From the NCBI GenBank assembly GCA_964468475.1, contig CAYXUL010000007.1, positions 9,488 to 73,487 of the forward strand: DNA of 64,000 nt, in the 5' to 3' direction. The DNA is from JBECKX01 sp964468475. Lineage in GTDB: Bacteria; Zixibacteria; MSB-5A5; CAIYYT01. Below the pieces are notes generated by a model. That model was not told the DNA's origin. It searched no databases and saw only the letters and a list, made by a program, of their open reading frames with translations. Position 1 is the stretch's first letter; each line of letters starts with the position of its first letter. The position numbers and the translations under genes are program-made. Shown piece after piece: positions 1 to 9,820 of this stretch.

Positions 1-378
1 CACCTTCTGCATCTTCAGTGATGCCAGCTCATACTTGATCGTCTCCACTTCCTTGAGCGCCTTCTGCCTCATCTCATTGCAGGCGGCCTCCGTCTCGCGA
101 ATCTGCACTTCCATTGACTTGTCTGCTGCCTTCTGCTTTTCAGCTACGGCATTCTCGGCGGTTAGCAGTGTCTTCTTAATCGACTCCTCAAGATCGCTAT
201 ATTTCTTCAGTTGTTCCTGCAGCGAAGCCGATTTCTGCTTTAGTTCTTCATTCTCCTTCAGCAGTCGTTCCATCTCACCGGCAGCTTCAGCAATGATCGT
301 CTCGACTTCCTCAGGATCGAAGCCGCGAAATGTTTTTGGGAATTCGAAATTCCTCAACTCCACCGGTGTGACAGCCAT
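1..378 (-). CDS. divIVA: DivIVA domain protein (C-terminus cut by window edge)
   Basis: Cell-pole/septum coiled-coil protein of the DivIVA family, which binds curved membrane and organises division or polar growth machinery. The 126 residues present start MAVTPVELRNFEFPK and continue FRGFDPEEVETII, the classic DivIVA N-terminal membrane-targeting segment. After about residue 40 there is a long Glu/Lys-rich coiled coil that runs off the window. The ATG at 376-378 is preceded by AAAGGA seven bases upstream. It lies 35 bp after yggS on the same strand, the arrangement known from yggS-sepF-divIVA division clusters. The family is sure; the length is unknown. Confidence 0.9.
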   Translation of the reverse strand, partial: MAVTPVELRNFEFPKTFRGFDPEEVETIIAEAAGEMERLLKENEELKQKSASLQEQLKKYSDLEESIKKTLLTAENAVAEKQKAADKSMEVQIRETEAACNEMRQKALKEVETIKYELASLKMQKV

Positions 379-413
379 AACTTTATCCTTTCCTGTTCCT
401 CATTACGCCGCCG

Positions 414-1106
414 CTACGTTGTGCGCGGCCCGAATATGACGCGTCCGACACGAACCATCGTCGATCCCTCGGCGATCGCCAGTTCAAAATCATCAGACAT
501 CCCCATCGAGAGTACGCTAAAGCTGCTGGCCCGCGCCTTCATCTGTTCAAACAGCTTATACGTTTCTGCAAACGCACGTCTTATCTCATTTTTGTCTTCA
601 GTCAATGGTCCGACTGTCATCAAACCACTCACCCGCAGATTCGCGAGCTGACTGATCTCCGCTCCTGCATCAGCTACCTGCGCCGGCTGAAATCCATATT
701 TCTGCTCCTCGCCGCTTGAGTTGACCTCAAGCAATACCTCCAGCTTGCGACCAGCCTTGCCTGCTTCCTTGCTCAACTCCTCGGCAATACGCAGCGAGTC
801 TACTGATTGCACCATATCAAACAACTCGATCGCTAATTTAGCCTTGTTAGTTTGCAGGTGCCCGATCATATGCAACTCGAAATCGCGAGTCGCGCCCGCG
901 AACTTGTCTCGTGCTTCCTGTACGCGGTTCTCACCGACAACATGGGCGCCACAATCGACCACCGCTCGAATTTCGTCAAGGGTTCTGGTTTTTGAGACCG
1001 CCACTACCGTGATATCCTCCGAATCGCGTCCCGCCCGCTCTGCAGCTGACCGGAAACGCTCCATGAACCGAAGATAACTATCACGTACGGCGAAATCGCG
1101 TCCCAT
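414..1106 (-). CDS. yggS: YggS/PLPBP family pyridoxal-phosphate homeostasis protein
   Basis: PLP-binding, fold-type III TIM-barrel protein without a catalytic partner domain, thought to control the free pyridoxal 5'-phosphate pool. The 230-residue product has the normal family length. It shows the PLP-lysine segment (VAVSKT), the GENRVQEA motif, HMIGHLQTNK, and the C-terminal LSMGMSDDFELAI phosphate-binding segment. I chose the ATG at 1104-1106 because TAGGTGAC lies just upstream. A longer reading to 1145 would add 13 unconserved residues. It sits between a response-regulator gene and divIVA in a same-strand run. Confidence 0.93.
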   Translation of the reverse strand: MGRDFAVRDSYLRFMERFRSAAERAGRDSEDITVVAVSKTRTLDEIRAVVDCGAHVVGENRVQEARDKFAGATRDFELHMIGHLQTNKAKLAIELFDMVQSVDSLRIAEELSKEAGKAGRKLEVLLEVNSSGEEQKYGFQPAQVADAGAEISQLANLRVSGLMTVGPLTEDKNEIRRAFAETYKLFEQMKARASSFSVLSMGMSDDFELAIAEGSTMVRVGRVIFGPRTT

Positions 1107-1223
1107 ATAGTCACCTATTATAGCAGTACGACCACCTTGACGCAACTGAATTGGCCGTCAATCGCCTGCCAACATGTAAGTCTAATGGGGGGAAAGGAAG
1201 TTGGTGAATCGAGCGCGTCTTCT

Positions 1224-1583
1224 CTACAGGTGCTTTTCGATCACGCTCTTGATATCGGTCATCCGGAACGGTTTCTGGATGAAACCGCTGGCGAGCCCGT
1301 CGACCAGCTGCTCGTCGGCGGTTGCCACGTTGTAGCCGGAGATAACTATAACCGGCAAATCGGGATTCTTGCTGCGAATAGCCGAGAGTAGTTCGGTGCC
1401 CGACATACCCGGCATTTTGAGGTCAGTAATCACCAGGGCAAAATCCTCATTTTCCAGTAACCCCAGGGCTGCCTCGCCGTTCGTGGTAACCTGGCTGGCC
1501 AAATCGAAAACATCGAGCATCTCCGAGAGGAGAGAGGCCATGTTCGGATTGTCGTCAACGATTAAAATTTCGCGCTTCGCCAT
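1224..1583 (-). CDS. single-domain response regulator (CheY-like receiver)
   Basis: Stand-alone receiver domain of 119 residues with no output domain. The acidic pocket (DD at 10-11), phospho-acceptor Asp54 in VITDLKMPG, the Ser in VISGYN and the Lys in FIQKPF are all present, so it should be phosphorylated. The ATG at 1581-1583 gives MAKREILIVDD, an exact start for the first beta strand, and overlaps the end of hflX by 29 bp. No histidine kinase is nearby, so its partner is unknown. It may signal by protein-protein contact like CheY or Spo0F. Confidence 0.9.
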   Translation of the reverse strand: MAKREILIVDDNPNMASLLSEMLDVFDLASQVTTNGEAALGLLENEDFALVITDLKMPGMSGTELLSAIRSKNPDLPVIVISGYNVATADEQLVDGLASGFIQKPFRMTDIKSVIEKHL

Positions 1584-2727
1584 TGCTACTCTTGAGATTA
1601 TGTCCAAGTCCCGTCTGTATATTCTTTTCGACATATTCTCTCAAGAAATTCACCATTTTGTCCATACCGAATTGAGTGCGGGCCGAAACGAGAAACCGCT
1701 TCTCAGCGGCATGATTGAGGCTCAGCGCCTGTATTTCGGGGTCGGGAAGCTTGTCGGCCTTGTTCATGATCAGGATTCGCGGAATATCGCCGGCGCCGAT
1801 TTCTTCCAGTACTCTTTCTGTCTCCTGATTGTGATCAATCGCATTTGGATGCGAAATGTCGATCACTTGCAGAAGCAAATCTGCATAGCGGACCTCATCG
1901 AGAGTTGAAGCAAAGGATGCGATCAGTTCGTGGGGGATTTTCTGAATGAAACCAACAGTGTCGGAGATGACGATCTCATTGCCGTTGCTTATCGGAAGCG
2001 AGCGTGTCACCGCGTCCAGAGTGCAGAACAATAGATCGTCCGCCCAGACTCCAGCGCTGGCCAGATGATTGAATATCGTCGATTTTCCGGCATTGGTATA
2101 ACCCACAAGGGCAATCTTGAAAACACCCTGTCGGCGCTTGCGCTGCGTGATGCGCTGTTTGTCCAGCTTCTTGAGCCGTAGTTTAAGTTTGCTGATCTTG
2201 TTCTGTATTTCGCGGCGGTCGCTTTCAAGCTGTGTTTCACCCGGTCCGCGCGTACCGATTCCGCCGACGTGGCGGGTCATATGCGACCACATGCGTGTGA
2301 GGCGCGGCAACAGGTACTGCAATTGCGCGAGTTCCACCTGGAGCATGGCGGCAGTGGTGCGGGCGCGCTTGGCGAAAATATCGAGGATCAGGTTGCCGCG
2401 GTCGATCACCTTGACCTTGAGCTCGTTTTCAAGGTTGCGTACCTGCGCCGGACTGAGTTGATCGTCGAATATCACCATGGTTGCACCGGTTTTGTTGACG
2501 ATATCCCCAACCTCGGTGACCTTGCCGGAGCCGATAAAGTGCCTGCTGTCGGGCGCGGGACGGCGCTGCAGCACGGCGCCGACGACCTCCGCCTCGGCAG
2601 AACGAACCAACTCGTGGAGTTCGGCCATCGATTCCTGAAAAAGTTCGTTGGTCACACCGCGAAGCTGAACGCCGACGATAACAGCCGTCTCGACTTCCTG
2701 CTTAATTTCCTGCGGCTTAGTTGGCAT
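1555..2727 (-). CDS. hflX: GTPase HflX
   Basis: Ribosome-binding GTPase that splits stalled or 100S ribosomes under stress. The 390 residues carry the HflX N-terminal domain (DQLSPAQVRNLE), the long glycine-rich linker RHVGGIGTRGPGETQLE, and an Obg-HflX G domain. In the G domain, G1 is GYTNAGKST near residue 207, G3 is DTVGF near 254 and G4 is NKAD near 319. There is no C-terminal extension beyond a short tail. It lies 13 bp downstream of the S4-domain gene and overlaps the response regulator. The pairing of hflX with an S4 ribosome-associated protein fits a ribosome-rescue theme. Confidence 0.95.
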   Translation of the reverse strand: MPTKPQEIKQEVETAVIVGVQLRGVTNELFQESMAELHELVRSAEAEVVGAVLQRRPAPDSRHFIGSGKVTEVGDIVNKTGATMVIFDDQLSPAQVRNLENELKVKVIDRGNLILDIFAKRARTTAAMLQVELAQLQYLLPRLTRMWSHMTRHVGGIGTRGPGETQLESDRREIQNKISKLKLRLKKLDKQRITQRKRRQGVFKIALVGYTNAGKSTIFNHLASAGVWADDLLFCTLDAVTRSLPISNGNEIVISDTVGFIQKIPHELIASFASTLDEVRYADLLLQVIDISHPNAIDHNQETERVLEEIGAGDIPRILIMNKADKLPDPEIQALSLNHAAEKRFLVSARTQFGMDKMVNFLREYVEKNIQTGLGHNLKSSNGEARNFNR

Positions 2728-2740
2728 GTACGAAGTGTAC

Positions 2741-3007
2741 TTATCTTTCGTGGAATAGTTGTTCGGTTGTAAGTTCTACGAAGTTTTCACGCTCATCCCG
2801 ACGGATATTTCCTGCGGGAACTTCTATGACGCGGTAGGAGCAGCGACGATCTCGCAGGTGAACGGACAACTCCTCACCTGCTTTCACTAAATGTGCAGCC
2901 TTAGCCGGTCTGCCATCGACAAGAACACGACCAGCGTCACACATTTCTTTGGCGATGCTGCGTCGTTTTACTATGCCTGTCTTTTGAAGGTATTGATCCA
3001 GTCGCAA
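2741..3007 (-). CDS. S4-domain RNA-binding protein (RqcP/Hsp15-like)
   Basis: Small (88 residues) protein made almost entirely of an S4 RNA-binding fold: MRLDQYLQKTGIVKRRSIAKEM, then GRVLVDGRPAK and an EELSVHL strand. RqcP and Hsp15 proteins of this size bind the 50S subunit with peptidyl-tRNA during ribosome quality control. No RqcH gene is in the window, so function is by family. The start is TTG (3005-3007), preceded by AGGGGC. It begins 11 bp after the surA-like stop, so the genes are probably cotranscribed. Confidence 0.85.
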   Translation of the reverse strand: MRLDQYLQKTGIVKRRSIAKEMCDAGRVLVDGRPAKAAHLVKAGEELSVHLRDRRCSYRVIEVPAGNIRRDERENFVELTTEQLFHER

Positions 3008-3018
3008 GAAAGTTGCCC

Positions 3019-4314
3019 CTAAATATCCCGCCGTTCGATATAGACTTTGTCCTTCATCTCGTTGACAACGTCGGTCATGACATCAGCGGTTTTCTCCTGT
3101 CGGGCATAGCGCTTAAGCAGGTCGTAGTCCTTATCTATCGACATCTTGCGCGCTTCATGCTTTTCGAGCACTTTCACGATCTGCAGACCAGAAGGCGACC
3201 AGAACGGCTTCGAAATATCTCCGACGCCAAGATTCTGCAACGGTTCGCGAAAAGACGGCTGCAACTCGTCCAGTGACAGATCACCAAGCTCTCCGAAATT
3301 CGCCCTGGTGTCGGAGTCATCCGAGTGATTCCTGACGATCTCTCCCCAATCGGCACCGGCATGAAGGCTGTCGATCAGCGCCTTGGCCAGATTTTCCACT
3401 CGCAAGCTGTCGCTGGGAGCGGCACCTTCCAGCAGCAATATGTGCTCGCTGTGGAATTTATCTCCTGATTTGCTCAGGAGTTTGATGATATGATAGCCAA
3501 ATTGTGTTTTCACAATTCCGGATACTTCACCCGGCTGCAGCGCCAGCGCCGCACGTTCATACTCCGGCACCAAATCGCCCTTGGAAAAAGTACCGATATC
3601 GCCCCCCTGAGACGCAGAGGGATCCTGCGAATACTTCCGTGCCATATCCTCGAAATTGGCGCCATTCTTGATTTGCTCAAGTATCGAGTTGGCCAGTGTC
3701 TTTAGCGAGTCTGCAGTCGCTTCCGAAGTCTCCGGTTTCAGGAGTATATGCGCTACCTTGATCGTTTGGGGTACATCCGGCAGGCTGTCGCGGTAGCGCT
3801 GATAAAAGCTCTCCACTTCCGGCCGAGTGACGGTAACCTTTGCCAGCAATTTGTTGATCAACTGATCCTTCAATTGCTGATCACGTATATCGCTGCGCAA
3901 CTTGTTCTTCAGGTCGGGCAGCGTGAAGCCCTCAGCAATCAACTGTTGGGTGAATGCCTGTTCAGTTGGAAACTGAGACCGTAAGTCATCAAGCCGCTTG
4001 TTCAGAGCCTGCTCGACATCCTCGTCCTTAACAACAATGCTCGTGTCATCGGTCGCCTTAATGAGAATCAGGCGGTCGTTGATCATCTGATCGAGCAAGT
4101 TCTTGCGCAGGGTGTCAATTACCGCCGAATCCTGGATTTGCTGGCCGCTCTGAGTGATATAGAGCTGCACCTGGAAATCGAGTTCGGAAGAGAGAATCAC
4201 GCGGTTGCCTACGACAGCAACTACACGATCCAGCGTTTCCCAGCCAAAAGCCGAAATCGTAGGGATCAGTATCAGCGCGAGAAGAATTACGGCGTATTTA
4301 GCTTTGTTTCTCAT
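3019..4314 (-). CDS. SurA-like periplasmic peptidyl-prolyl isomerase
   Basis: Periplasmic chaperone/PPIase that escorts outer-membrane proteins. Its 431 residues comprise a signal peptide (residues about 5-24, ending ISAFGW), a SurA N-terminal chaperone region (DRVVAVVGNRVILSSELDFQ) and two parvulin domains. The first opens with KVAHILL and contains GGDIGTFSKG; the second opens with HSEHILL and is more divergent. The start at 4314 gives a clean signal peptide and overlaps the upstream PpiC gene by 17 bp. Two adjacent parvulin genes directly after mfd suggest one operon. Confidence 0.9.
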   Translation of the reverse strand: MRNKAKYAVILLALILIPTISAFGWETLDRVVAVVGNRVILSSELDFQVQLYITQSGQQIQDSAVIDTLRKNLLDQMINDRLILIKATDDTSIVVKDEDVEQALNKRLDDLRSQFPTEQAFTQQLIAEGFTLPDLKNKLRSDIRDQQLKDQLINKLLAKVTVTRPEVESFYQRYRDSLPDVPQTIKVAHILLKPETSEATADSLKTLANSILEQIKNGANFEDMARKYSQDPSASQGGDIGTFSKGDLVPEYERAALALQPGEVSGIVKTQFGYHIIKLLSKSGDKFHSEHILLLEGAAPSDSLRVENLAKALIDSLHAGADWGEIVRNHSDDSDTRANFGELGDLSLDELQPSFREPLQNLGVGDISKPFWSPSGLQIVKVLEKHEARKMSIDKDYDLLKRYARQEKTADVMTDVVNEMKDKVYIERRDI

Positions 4315-6016
4315 TCTTGGTAGTCTTAATAGAGTTTTGTAATACATCATCCCTGATTTCGATTGAGGCCTTCTCCCGAGCCTGTGCCAGCCAGTCCTTC
4401 GCCGCACTTACGCGTCTCAGTTCTATTATCTTCTGCTGGATTGCATTTTGCACCTGTTTGAGGGGCAAGACCTTCTGCGGCTTGACTTCCAGCAGCTTTA
4501 TAATAGAGTAATGCTTGGCTGCATTTACGATCACATCTGAGATTTGATTGATATCCAGCCCCTGAGCCGCCTTATATAGGGCGGGGTACCTGTTTTCCGT
4601 GACATACCCAAGGTCGCCCTTCACGCTCTTCATCCCGATGCGAGTCGTATTCTGGGCGGCGAGTTTGCTGAAATCCGCACCGTTTTGCAGTTTGGCTATG
4701 ATTGCCTGCGCGTCCTTCAGGGAACTTTGCTCAATCTCGAGAAGGTGATACTGTGCGGGAATTGTATAGTCTCCGAGATTCTGGTTGTAGTACTCAACTA
4801 CTTCATCGTCGGTGACATCGACGTTATTGCCCAATATATCTTGCCGAAACTTCTCCGCTACCAGCCCATCTCTGAAATTGTCCACTCGTTTTTGATAGTC
4901 GGCGGTCTTGTCAATACCGCTCTGATCCGCCTGGTATTCCATGATGTTGTTCATCTCCAGTTGAAATACCAGGTCCTTCAACCCTTCGTAGTTGTCAAAG
5001 CGGGGGCGATAGGCATCGGGGACGTTCTCAATCTGATCGATATAATCCTTGACTGTCAGCTCACCGCCGGCATAACTCGCAAAAACCATCTGCTGTTCGT
5101 AGGGTTCAAGCAAGTCAAGTTGCGGAAAGTAGTTATCCGGCCGCGGTACACCACTGAGAGTGTCGGGATAATACATGTCGAGCTTCTCAAGCAACATCTT
5201 GGTTGCCTCATGGTTGATTTCCACTGAGGCTTTTTCCTTCATCGCTTCAATGAACTTGTGCTCAGCTTCCGTGGCTTTTCGCGTCTCCAGCGTCTTGACA
5301 ATGTAAGGATACATCTCCTTTTTCGGCATTAGCTGATGATCTCTCTCTCCCGTCACTTTGACAATGTGCCAACCATTAGCGGTTTGGAAAGGTTTTGACA
5401 CCGAGCCAATCTCCAGAGCAAATGCAGTATCGCGAAGTTCAGGTAGGATATTGGCGCCCCAGCTGATGTAGCCTATCTGCCCACCATTCACCGCCGTAGC
5501 GTAGTCAATTGAATTTATCCTGGCGACTTCTCCAAAATCCGCCCCGTTAGCAATCAAGTCGTAAAGGCTATCAGCTTCCTCCTCCGTCGGCACCAGGATG
5601 TGGGCGACTTCACGCTCCGTTTTCATATTGTTGTAGAATTGGTCGACTTCCTGGTCGCCGACATCTTCCGCACCGCCGACTTCAGCCTTGTACATCGCGT
5701 CAAAGAGGAACTTCGGCCGTTCAGCGGTCATTAGTTTCTGAATATCCGGATCGGATGCCAATCCTGCAGCGTAGCCACCCTTGACCAGCAGCTTATAGTC
5801 AATTAAGCTGTCCAGCGCTTCCTTTTTTTTCTTGTACTCTTGCTCAGGCGACTCGAATTGATACCCCATCTTCTTGAAGTACGTATCAATAAGGGACATC
5901 GGGATCTTATCACCGTTCACCACGGCGACTATGTCTTTGTTGGAGCCGCTCCCGCATCCAATCACGACGCCCAGCGCGACTATTCCTGCCAGTACCGATA
6001 GTAAAAAATATCTCAT
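4298..6016 (-). CDS. PpiC-type peptidyl-prolyl isomerase lipoprotein
   Basis: Membrane-anchored parvulin-type folding factor of 572 residues. The N-terminal hydrophobic stretch ends in VVIGCGSG, a lipobox-like site that predicts a lipid-modified Cys. A SurA-type N-terminal segment (VAVVNGDKIPMSLID) follows, then a parvulin domain starting REVAHILVP with GGQIGYISWG, a long helical middle, and a second parvulin domain near the C-terminus (AQYHLLEIEQ, KGDLGYVTENR). The ATG at 6014-6016 has AGGAGATCA directly upstream; two earlier in-frame ATGs lack such a site. It overlaps the surA-like gene that follows. Confidence 0.9.
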   Translation of the reverse strand: MRYFLLSVLAGIVALGVVIGCGSGSNKDIVAVVNGDKIPMSLIDTYFKKMGYQFESPEQEYKKKKEALDSLIDYKLLVKGGYAAGLASDPDIQKLMTAERPKFLFDAMYKAEVGGAEDVGDQEVDQFYNNMKTEREVAHILVPTEEEADSLYDLIANGADFGEVARINSIDYATAVNGGQIGYISWGANILPELRDTAFALEIGSVSKPFQTANGWHIVKVTGERDHQLMPKKEMYPYIVKTLETRKATEAEHKFIEAMKEKASVEINHEATKMLLEKLDMYYPDTLSGVPRPDNYFPQLDLLEPYEQQMVFASYAGGELTVKDYIDQIENVPDAYRPRFDNYEGLKDLVFQLEMNNIMEYQADQSGIDKTADYQKRVDNFRDGLVAEKFRQDILGNNVDVTDDEVVEYYNQNLGDYTIPAQYHLLEIEQSSLKDAQAIIAKLQNGADFSKLAAQNTTRIGMKSVKGDLGYVTENRYPALYKAAQGLDINQISDVIVNAAKHYSIIKLLEVKPQKVLPLKQVQNAIQQKIIELRRVSAAKDWLAQAREKASIEIRDDVLQNSIKTTKNEKQS

Positions 6017-6128
6017 TGATCTCCTCATCGTTATCATAATACAAACCTATTTCCTTATTGATCCTTACAAAATACCCTATTCTTGGGGCATATATCAGAC
6101 GACAATGCAGCCTACATTCTAGGGTTAG

Positions 6129-9100
6129 TCACAGTAATTGCAAAAGCTTTTTCAGTTCGCCGAGTGGATGTTCGGTAGCATCCGAGAACCCGATATTGAT
6201 GACGAAACCATCAGCTGCATTGAAACCTAGCTGCTCCGGCCATGCCCGGCGCAACGCCTCGATCTGCTCCTTGCCGGGAAGTTCAGTGGCGTCATAGACC
6301 AAAGTTGCCTTTTCACCTGCCAATTTTACCCGCGCAATCCGGCGGGCCTTCGCCATCAAGTTTATCTCCATCATATCCAGTAAGTTTTGGGTCTCGTCGC
6401 CGAACCTCCCAAAGCGGTCTTTCAACTCTGCAGCGATTGCACCCAAATCTTCGGTGGATTTTGCATCCGCAAGCTTGCGGTAGATATCTACTCGCTGTTT
6501 GCTGTCCTCAATATAGTCGTCAGGTAGATAGCAATCTCTGTCGATGTCAAGCTTGACTTCGAAGTCGCTCTCAAAAACTTCGCCCTTAATCTCAGCGACG
6601 GCCTCCTCCAATAGTCTGCAATACAGGTCAAATCCGACCTCCTCAATGAACCCGTGCTGCTGCGGTCCCAGCAGGTTTCCCGCACCGCGAATTTCGAGAT
6701 CACGCATTGCCAGGTGAAATCCGCTGCCCAATTCGGTATGCTGCTCAATCGCTTTCAGGCGCTTGCGGGCGTTATCAGTAAGCTTCCTTACCGGAGGGAT
6801 CAGCAAGTAGGCGTAAGCACGCTGCTGACTGCGACCAACTCGCCCGCGGAGCTGGTAGAGCTGCGCCAATCCGAATCGGTCGGCGCGGTTGATGATGATA
6901 GTGTTCACTGAAGGAATATCAATTCCCGACTCAATGATAGCACTGCAGAGGAGAACATCATGCTCTTTCTCCAAAAAGCTGAGCATTACACTCTCGAGTT
7001 CTCGCTCCGGCATCTGCCCGTGAGCGACCGTTACACGAATGTTTTTGAGTAGCTTAGTCAGGTAGTGATGGACTGATTCGATGGTCTCGACCCGATTGTG
7101 AACAAAATAAACCTGCCCGCCGCGCTCAATTTCGGCTGTGATAGCGTCGTAGATTATCTTCTGATCAAACTCGGCAATCTCAGTAATGATCGGTTGCCGG
7201 TTTTTGGGGGAGGTGTTAATCACCGACATATCGCGCGCCCCCAGCAGGGACATCTGCAGCGTGCGTGGAATCGGAGTGGCGGTGAGGGTTAGACAGTCGG
7301 CCAGCTGCTTCATGCTCTTGAGCCGCTCTTTGTGCGCTACGCCAAATCTTTGTTCTTCATCGACGATGATCAGTCCCAGGTTGGGAATCTTCAGGTCTTT
7401 CTGCAGCAGGCGATGGGTACCGATGATGATATCTACTTTGCGCTCTTCAACGTCAGCGACGATCTGCTTCTGCTCGGCGCGGCTGAGGAACCTCGACAAC
7501 GACTCAACCCGAACCGGAAACGATTCCAGCCGCTTCCGGAAAGTGCCGAGGTGCTGCTGCGCCAGAATCGTGGTCGGCACCAGCACCGCCACTTGCAAGC
7601 CGTCCGTGACGGCGCGAAGCGCGGCCCGAACTGCAACCTCCGTTTTACCGAATCCCACATCACCGCAGATCAGGCGATCCATCGGTGAACTCGCCAGCAT
7701 ATCCTCTTTGACAGATTTGATTGAATTGAGTTGATCGGGCGTCTCCTGATAGGGAAATGATGCCTCCAGCTGTCGCATCATCTCTTCATCGTCACCAAAT
7801 GCGTGCCCCGGACGTGCCTTGCGGGCGGCGTAAAGCTTAATCAGTTCATCGGCCATGTCGGCAATTGCCTTCTTGGTCCGCGCCTTGACCTTCTCCCAGT
7901 TCTTGCCTCCCAGCTTGGTCAGGCGGGGCGTGCCCTCTTTGCCGATGTATTTCTGCACCCTGCCGAATTCTTCGATCGGGACATAAAGCTTGTCATCGTC
8001 GAGGTAGTGAATCAGCAGGCATTCCCGTTTGCGGCGGTTGATACTGATTTCCTTGAGACCACGATAGCGCCCGATGCCGTAGTCGACATGTACTACATAA
8101 TCCCCTACTTCGAGCGCGGCGTAGGAGCTGATTGCCTGCCCTTCCTTGAATACTCGTTTCCGCTGGCGGATTACCTGACGCTCGAAGATCTGGTGGTCGG
8201 TTAGTACTACCGTACCGGTTTCGGGCAGCACGAAACCGCGCTGCAGGCTGCTAATGACAAAGCTGACTTCATCCGCCTGTTCGCCAAGCAGTTCACGCAG
8301 TCGCCTGGCCTGAATCTCCGTATCGCACACCAAAAGAACCTGCTGGTCGTCGTTGTGCCATTGCTCCAGCCTATCGCGCAATAGCTTGACCTGCCCGTTG
8401 AAAGCCGGATGATCTTTCATTTCGAAATTGATGGCATCCGCAGTACGCCCGAGCGGCATCTCGGTGAGTGTCTGTTTAGCATCCAGTTCCTTGAACAGTT
8501 TCTCTTCGCTGAGGTAGATCATCTCCGGAGTGGGGGCATCTGGAAATTCCGACTGTATTTGCTCATAGGCTTCTCTGGCGTCCGTGGCGGCGCGCTCCAG
8601 TCGCTCTTCAGCAACTTTGCGGTCAACGTGATAAACCAGCGGCGCCTCCGGAAGATGTTCAGTCAAATAGGCCTGCTGCAGACCCAATAAGGGCGCCACC
8701 CATTCAAGGCCGGGGTTGTCAAAGCCGCCGAAGCAACGTTCGGTCAAAATCTCAGCGGATCCGCCGCGCAGTTTCTCGATGCGTTCTTCCAGTTTGCTGA
8801 GAGAGATCATAATCTCTCGCCGTGGAATGATCGCAATTTCCTTGATGTCACTGACTGATCGTTGTGAGAGAACGCTGAACTGCCGCATAGAGTCGATTGT
8901 GTCGCCGAAGAACTCGCAACGGATCGGGTCAGCGGATGTGAAGGGGAATATATCCAGAATTCCGCCTCGAATCGAAAACGTGCCGACCTCCTCCGTGATC
9001 GGCTCACGCTCATAACCGAGACGTACCAACCGCTCGGCGATTTCCATCAGGTCATAGTCGTTGCCTACCGACAGATTGAAGCATGAGCTGATCAGAGCTT

Positions 9101-9572
9101 CGCGTGTAAGTGTAGGCTCAGCCATTGCAGCAGGGGTGGTCACAACAATCAGAGGTTTCTGCTGTGCCAGCTGCCAGACTGTCTCAATGCGCTGAGAAAC
9201 GTTTTCAAGCGGGGGGATAAGCCAGTCGTAGGGGTAGGTACCCCACGCGGGGAAAGGAGCAACGGTGTCGTCGCCGCAGAGGTCTGAGAGGTCTGCCGCC
9301 AGTGCAGAGGCTAACTTCTCCAGCGGCGCTACCACAACAATTGTGCGGTTCAGTTCGCGAAACAGAGATGAGATTAGCAGAGCGTTAGCGGATCCCGCCA
9401 ACCCGGCTACTGTCTTGTTTTCACCCGCTACGATTGCAGAGCGCAACGAGAGATACTTTTCAGATTGAAACAGCAGCCTTGAGAGGGTATTAGAGTGGAT
9501 CGTTGCAGGTGTTGTTACCATGGCGTCTTCTATTGTCCGCGTCTTCTCCCGGAAGTTGCGCGCCAGATACAT
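6129..9572 (-). CDS. mfd: transcription-repair coupling factor Mfd
   Basis: DNA translocase that removes RNA polymerase stalled at lesions and recruits UvrA. At 1147 residues it has the normal family size. Visible parts in order are a UvrB-like N-terminal region (FPAWGTYPYDWLIPP), a CarD-like RNA-polymerase-interaction domain (LEVGDYVVHVDYGIGRYRGL), and a RecG-like SF2 motor with Walker A GDVGFGKTE near residue 637, DEEQRFGV near 737 and TATPIPRTLQMS. A motif VI region (LRGRVGRS) and the TRCF C-terminal domain (FEVKLDIDRDCYLPDDYI) follow. The ATG used here may be 17 codons too early; an ATG at 9519-9521 is equally possible. It is the first gene of the leftward run. Confidence 0.95.
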   Translation of the reverse strand: MYLARNFREKTRTIEDAMVTTPATIHSNTLSRLLFQSEKYLSLRSAIVAGENKTVAGLAGSANALLISSLFRELNRTIVVVAPLEKLASALAADLSDLCGDDTVAPFPAWGTYPYDWLIPPLENVSQRIETVWQLAQQKPLIVVTTPAAMAEPTLTREALISSCFNLSVGNDYDLMEIAERLVRLGYEREPITEEVGTFSIRGGILDIFPFTSADPIRCEFFGDTIDSMRQFSVLSQRSVSDIKEIAIIPRREIMISLSKLEERIEKLRGGSAEILTERCFGGFDNPGLEWVAPLLGLQQAYLTEHLPEAPLVYHVDRKVAEERLERAATDAREAYEQIQSEFPDAPTPEMIYLSEEKLFKELDAKQTLTEMPLGRTADAINFEMKDHPAFNGQVKLLRDRLEQWHNDDQQVLLVCDTEIQARRLRELLGEQADEVSFVISSLQRGFVLPETGTVVLTDHQIFERQVIRQRKRVFKEGQAISSYAALEVGDYVVHVDYGIGRYRGLKEISINRRKRECLLIHYLDDDKLYVPIEEFGRVQKYIGKEGTPRLTKLGGKNWEKVKARTKKAIADMADELIKLYAARKARPGHAFGDDEEMMRQLEASFPYQETPDQLNSIKSVKEDMLASSPMDRLICGDVGFGKTEVAVRAALRAVTDGLQVAVLVPTTILAQQHLGTFRKRLESFPVRVESLSRFLSRAEQKQIVADVEERKVDIIIGTHRLLQKDLKIPNLGLIIVDEEQRFGVAHKERLKSMKQLADCLTLTATPIPRTLQMSLLGARDMSVINTSPKNRQPIITEIAEFDQKIIYDAITAEIERGGQVYFVHNRVETIESVHHYLTKLLKNIRVTVAHGQMPERELESVMLSFLEKEHDVLLCSAIIESGIDIPSVNTIIINRADRFGLAQLYQLRGRVGRSQQRAYAYLLIPPVRKLTDNARKRLKAIEQHTELGSGFHLAMRDLEIRGAGNLLGPQQHGFIEEVGFDLYCRLLEEAVAEIKGEVFESDFEVKLDIDRDCYLPDDYIEDSKQRVDIYRKLADAKSTEDLGAIAAELKDRFGRFGDETQNLLDMMEINLMAKARRIARVKLAGEKATLVYDATELPGKEQIEALRRAWPEQLGFNAADGFVINIGFSDATEHPLGELKKLLQLL

Positions 9573-9820
9573 TTCTCAGCAAACGCAATTATCCCACGCC
9601 CCGCGCGATTGGGGGGTGGGTTTCATTAATGGTATCGGCGCCATTACAGCGCCTTAAAATCGCGTCAAAACGTAGTTTCGTCAAGAAATTTCGGGGAATG
9701 GCGACCATTCTTGCCGTTTTCACGGTTCATTACTTGCAAGTCCCGGTGCTAAGAAAGTTGTGCAGAACGGTCGATAATATCGTCAGGGGTGTATTCGCCG
9801 GCTGTATTGAGGTATTACTG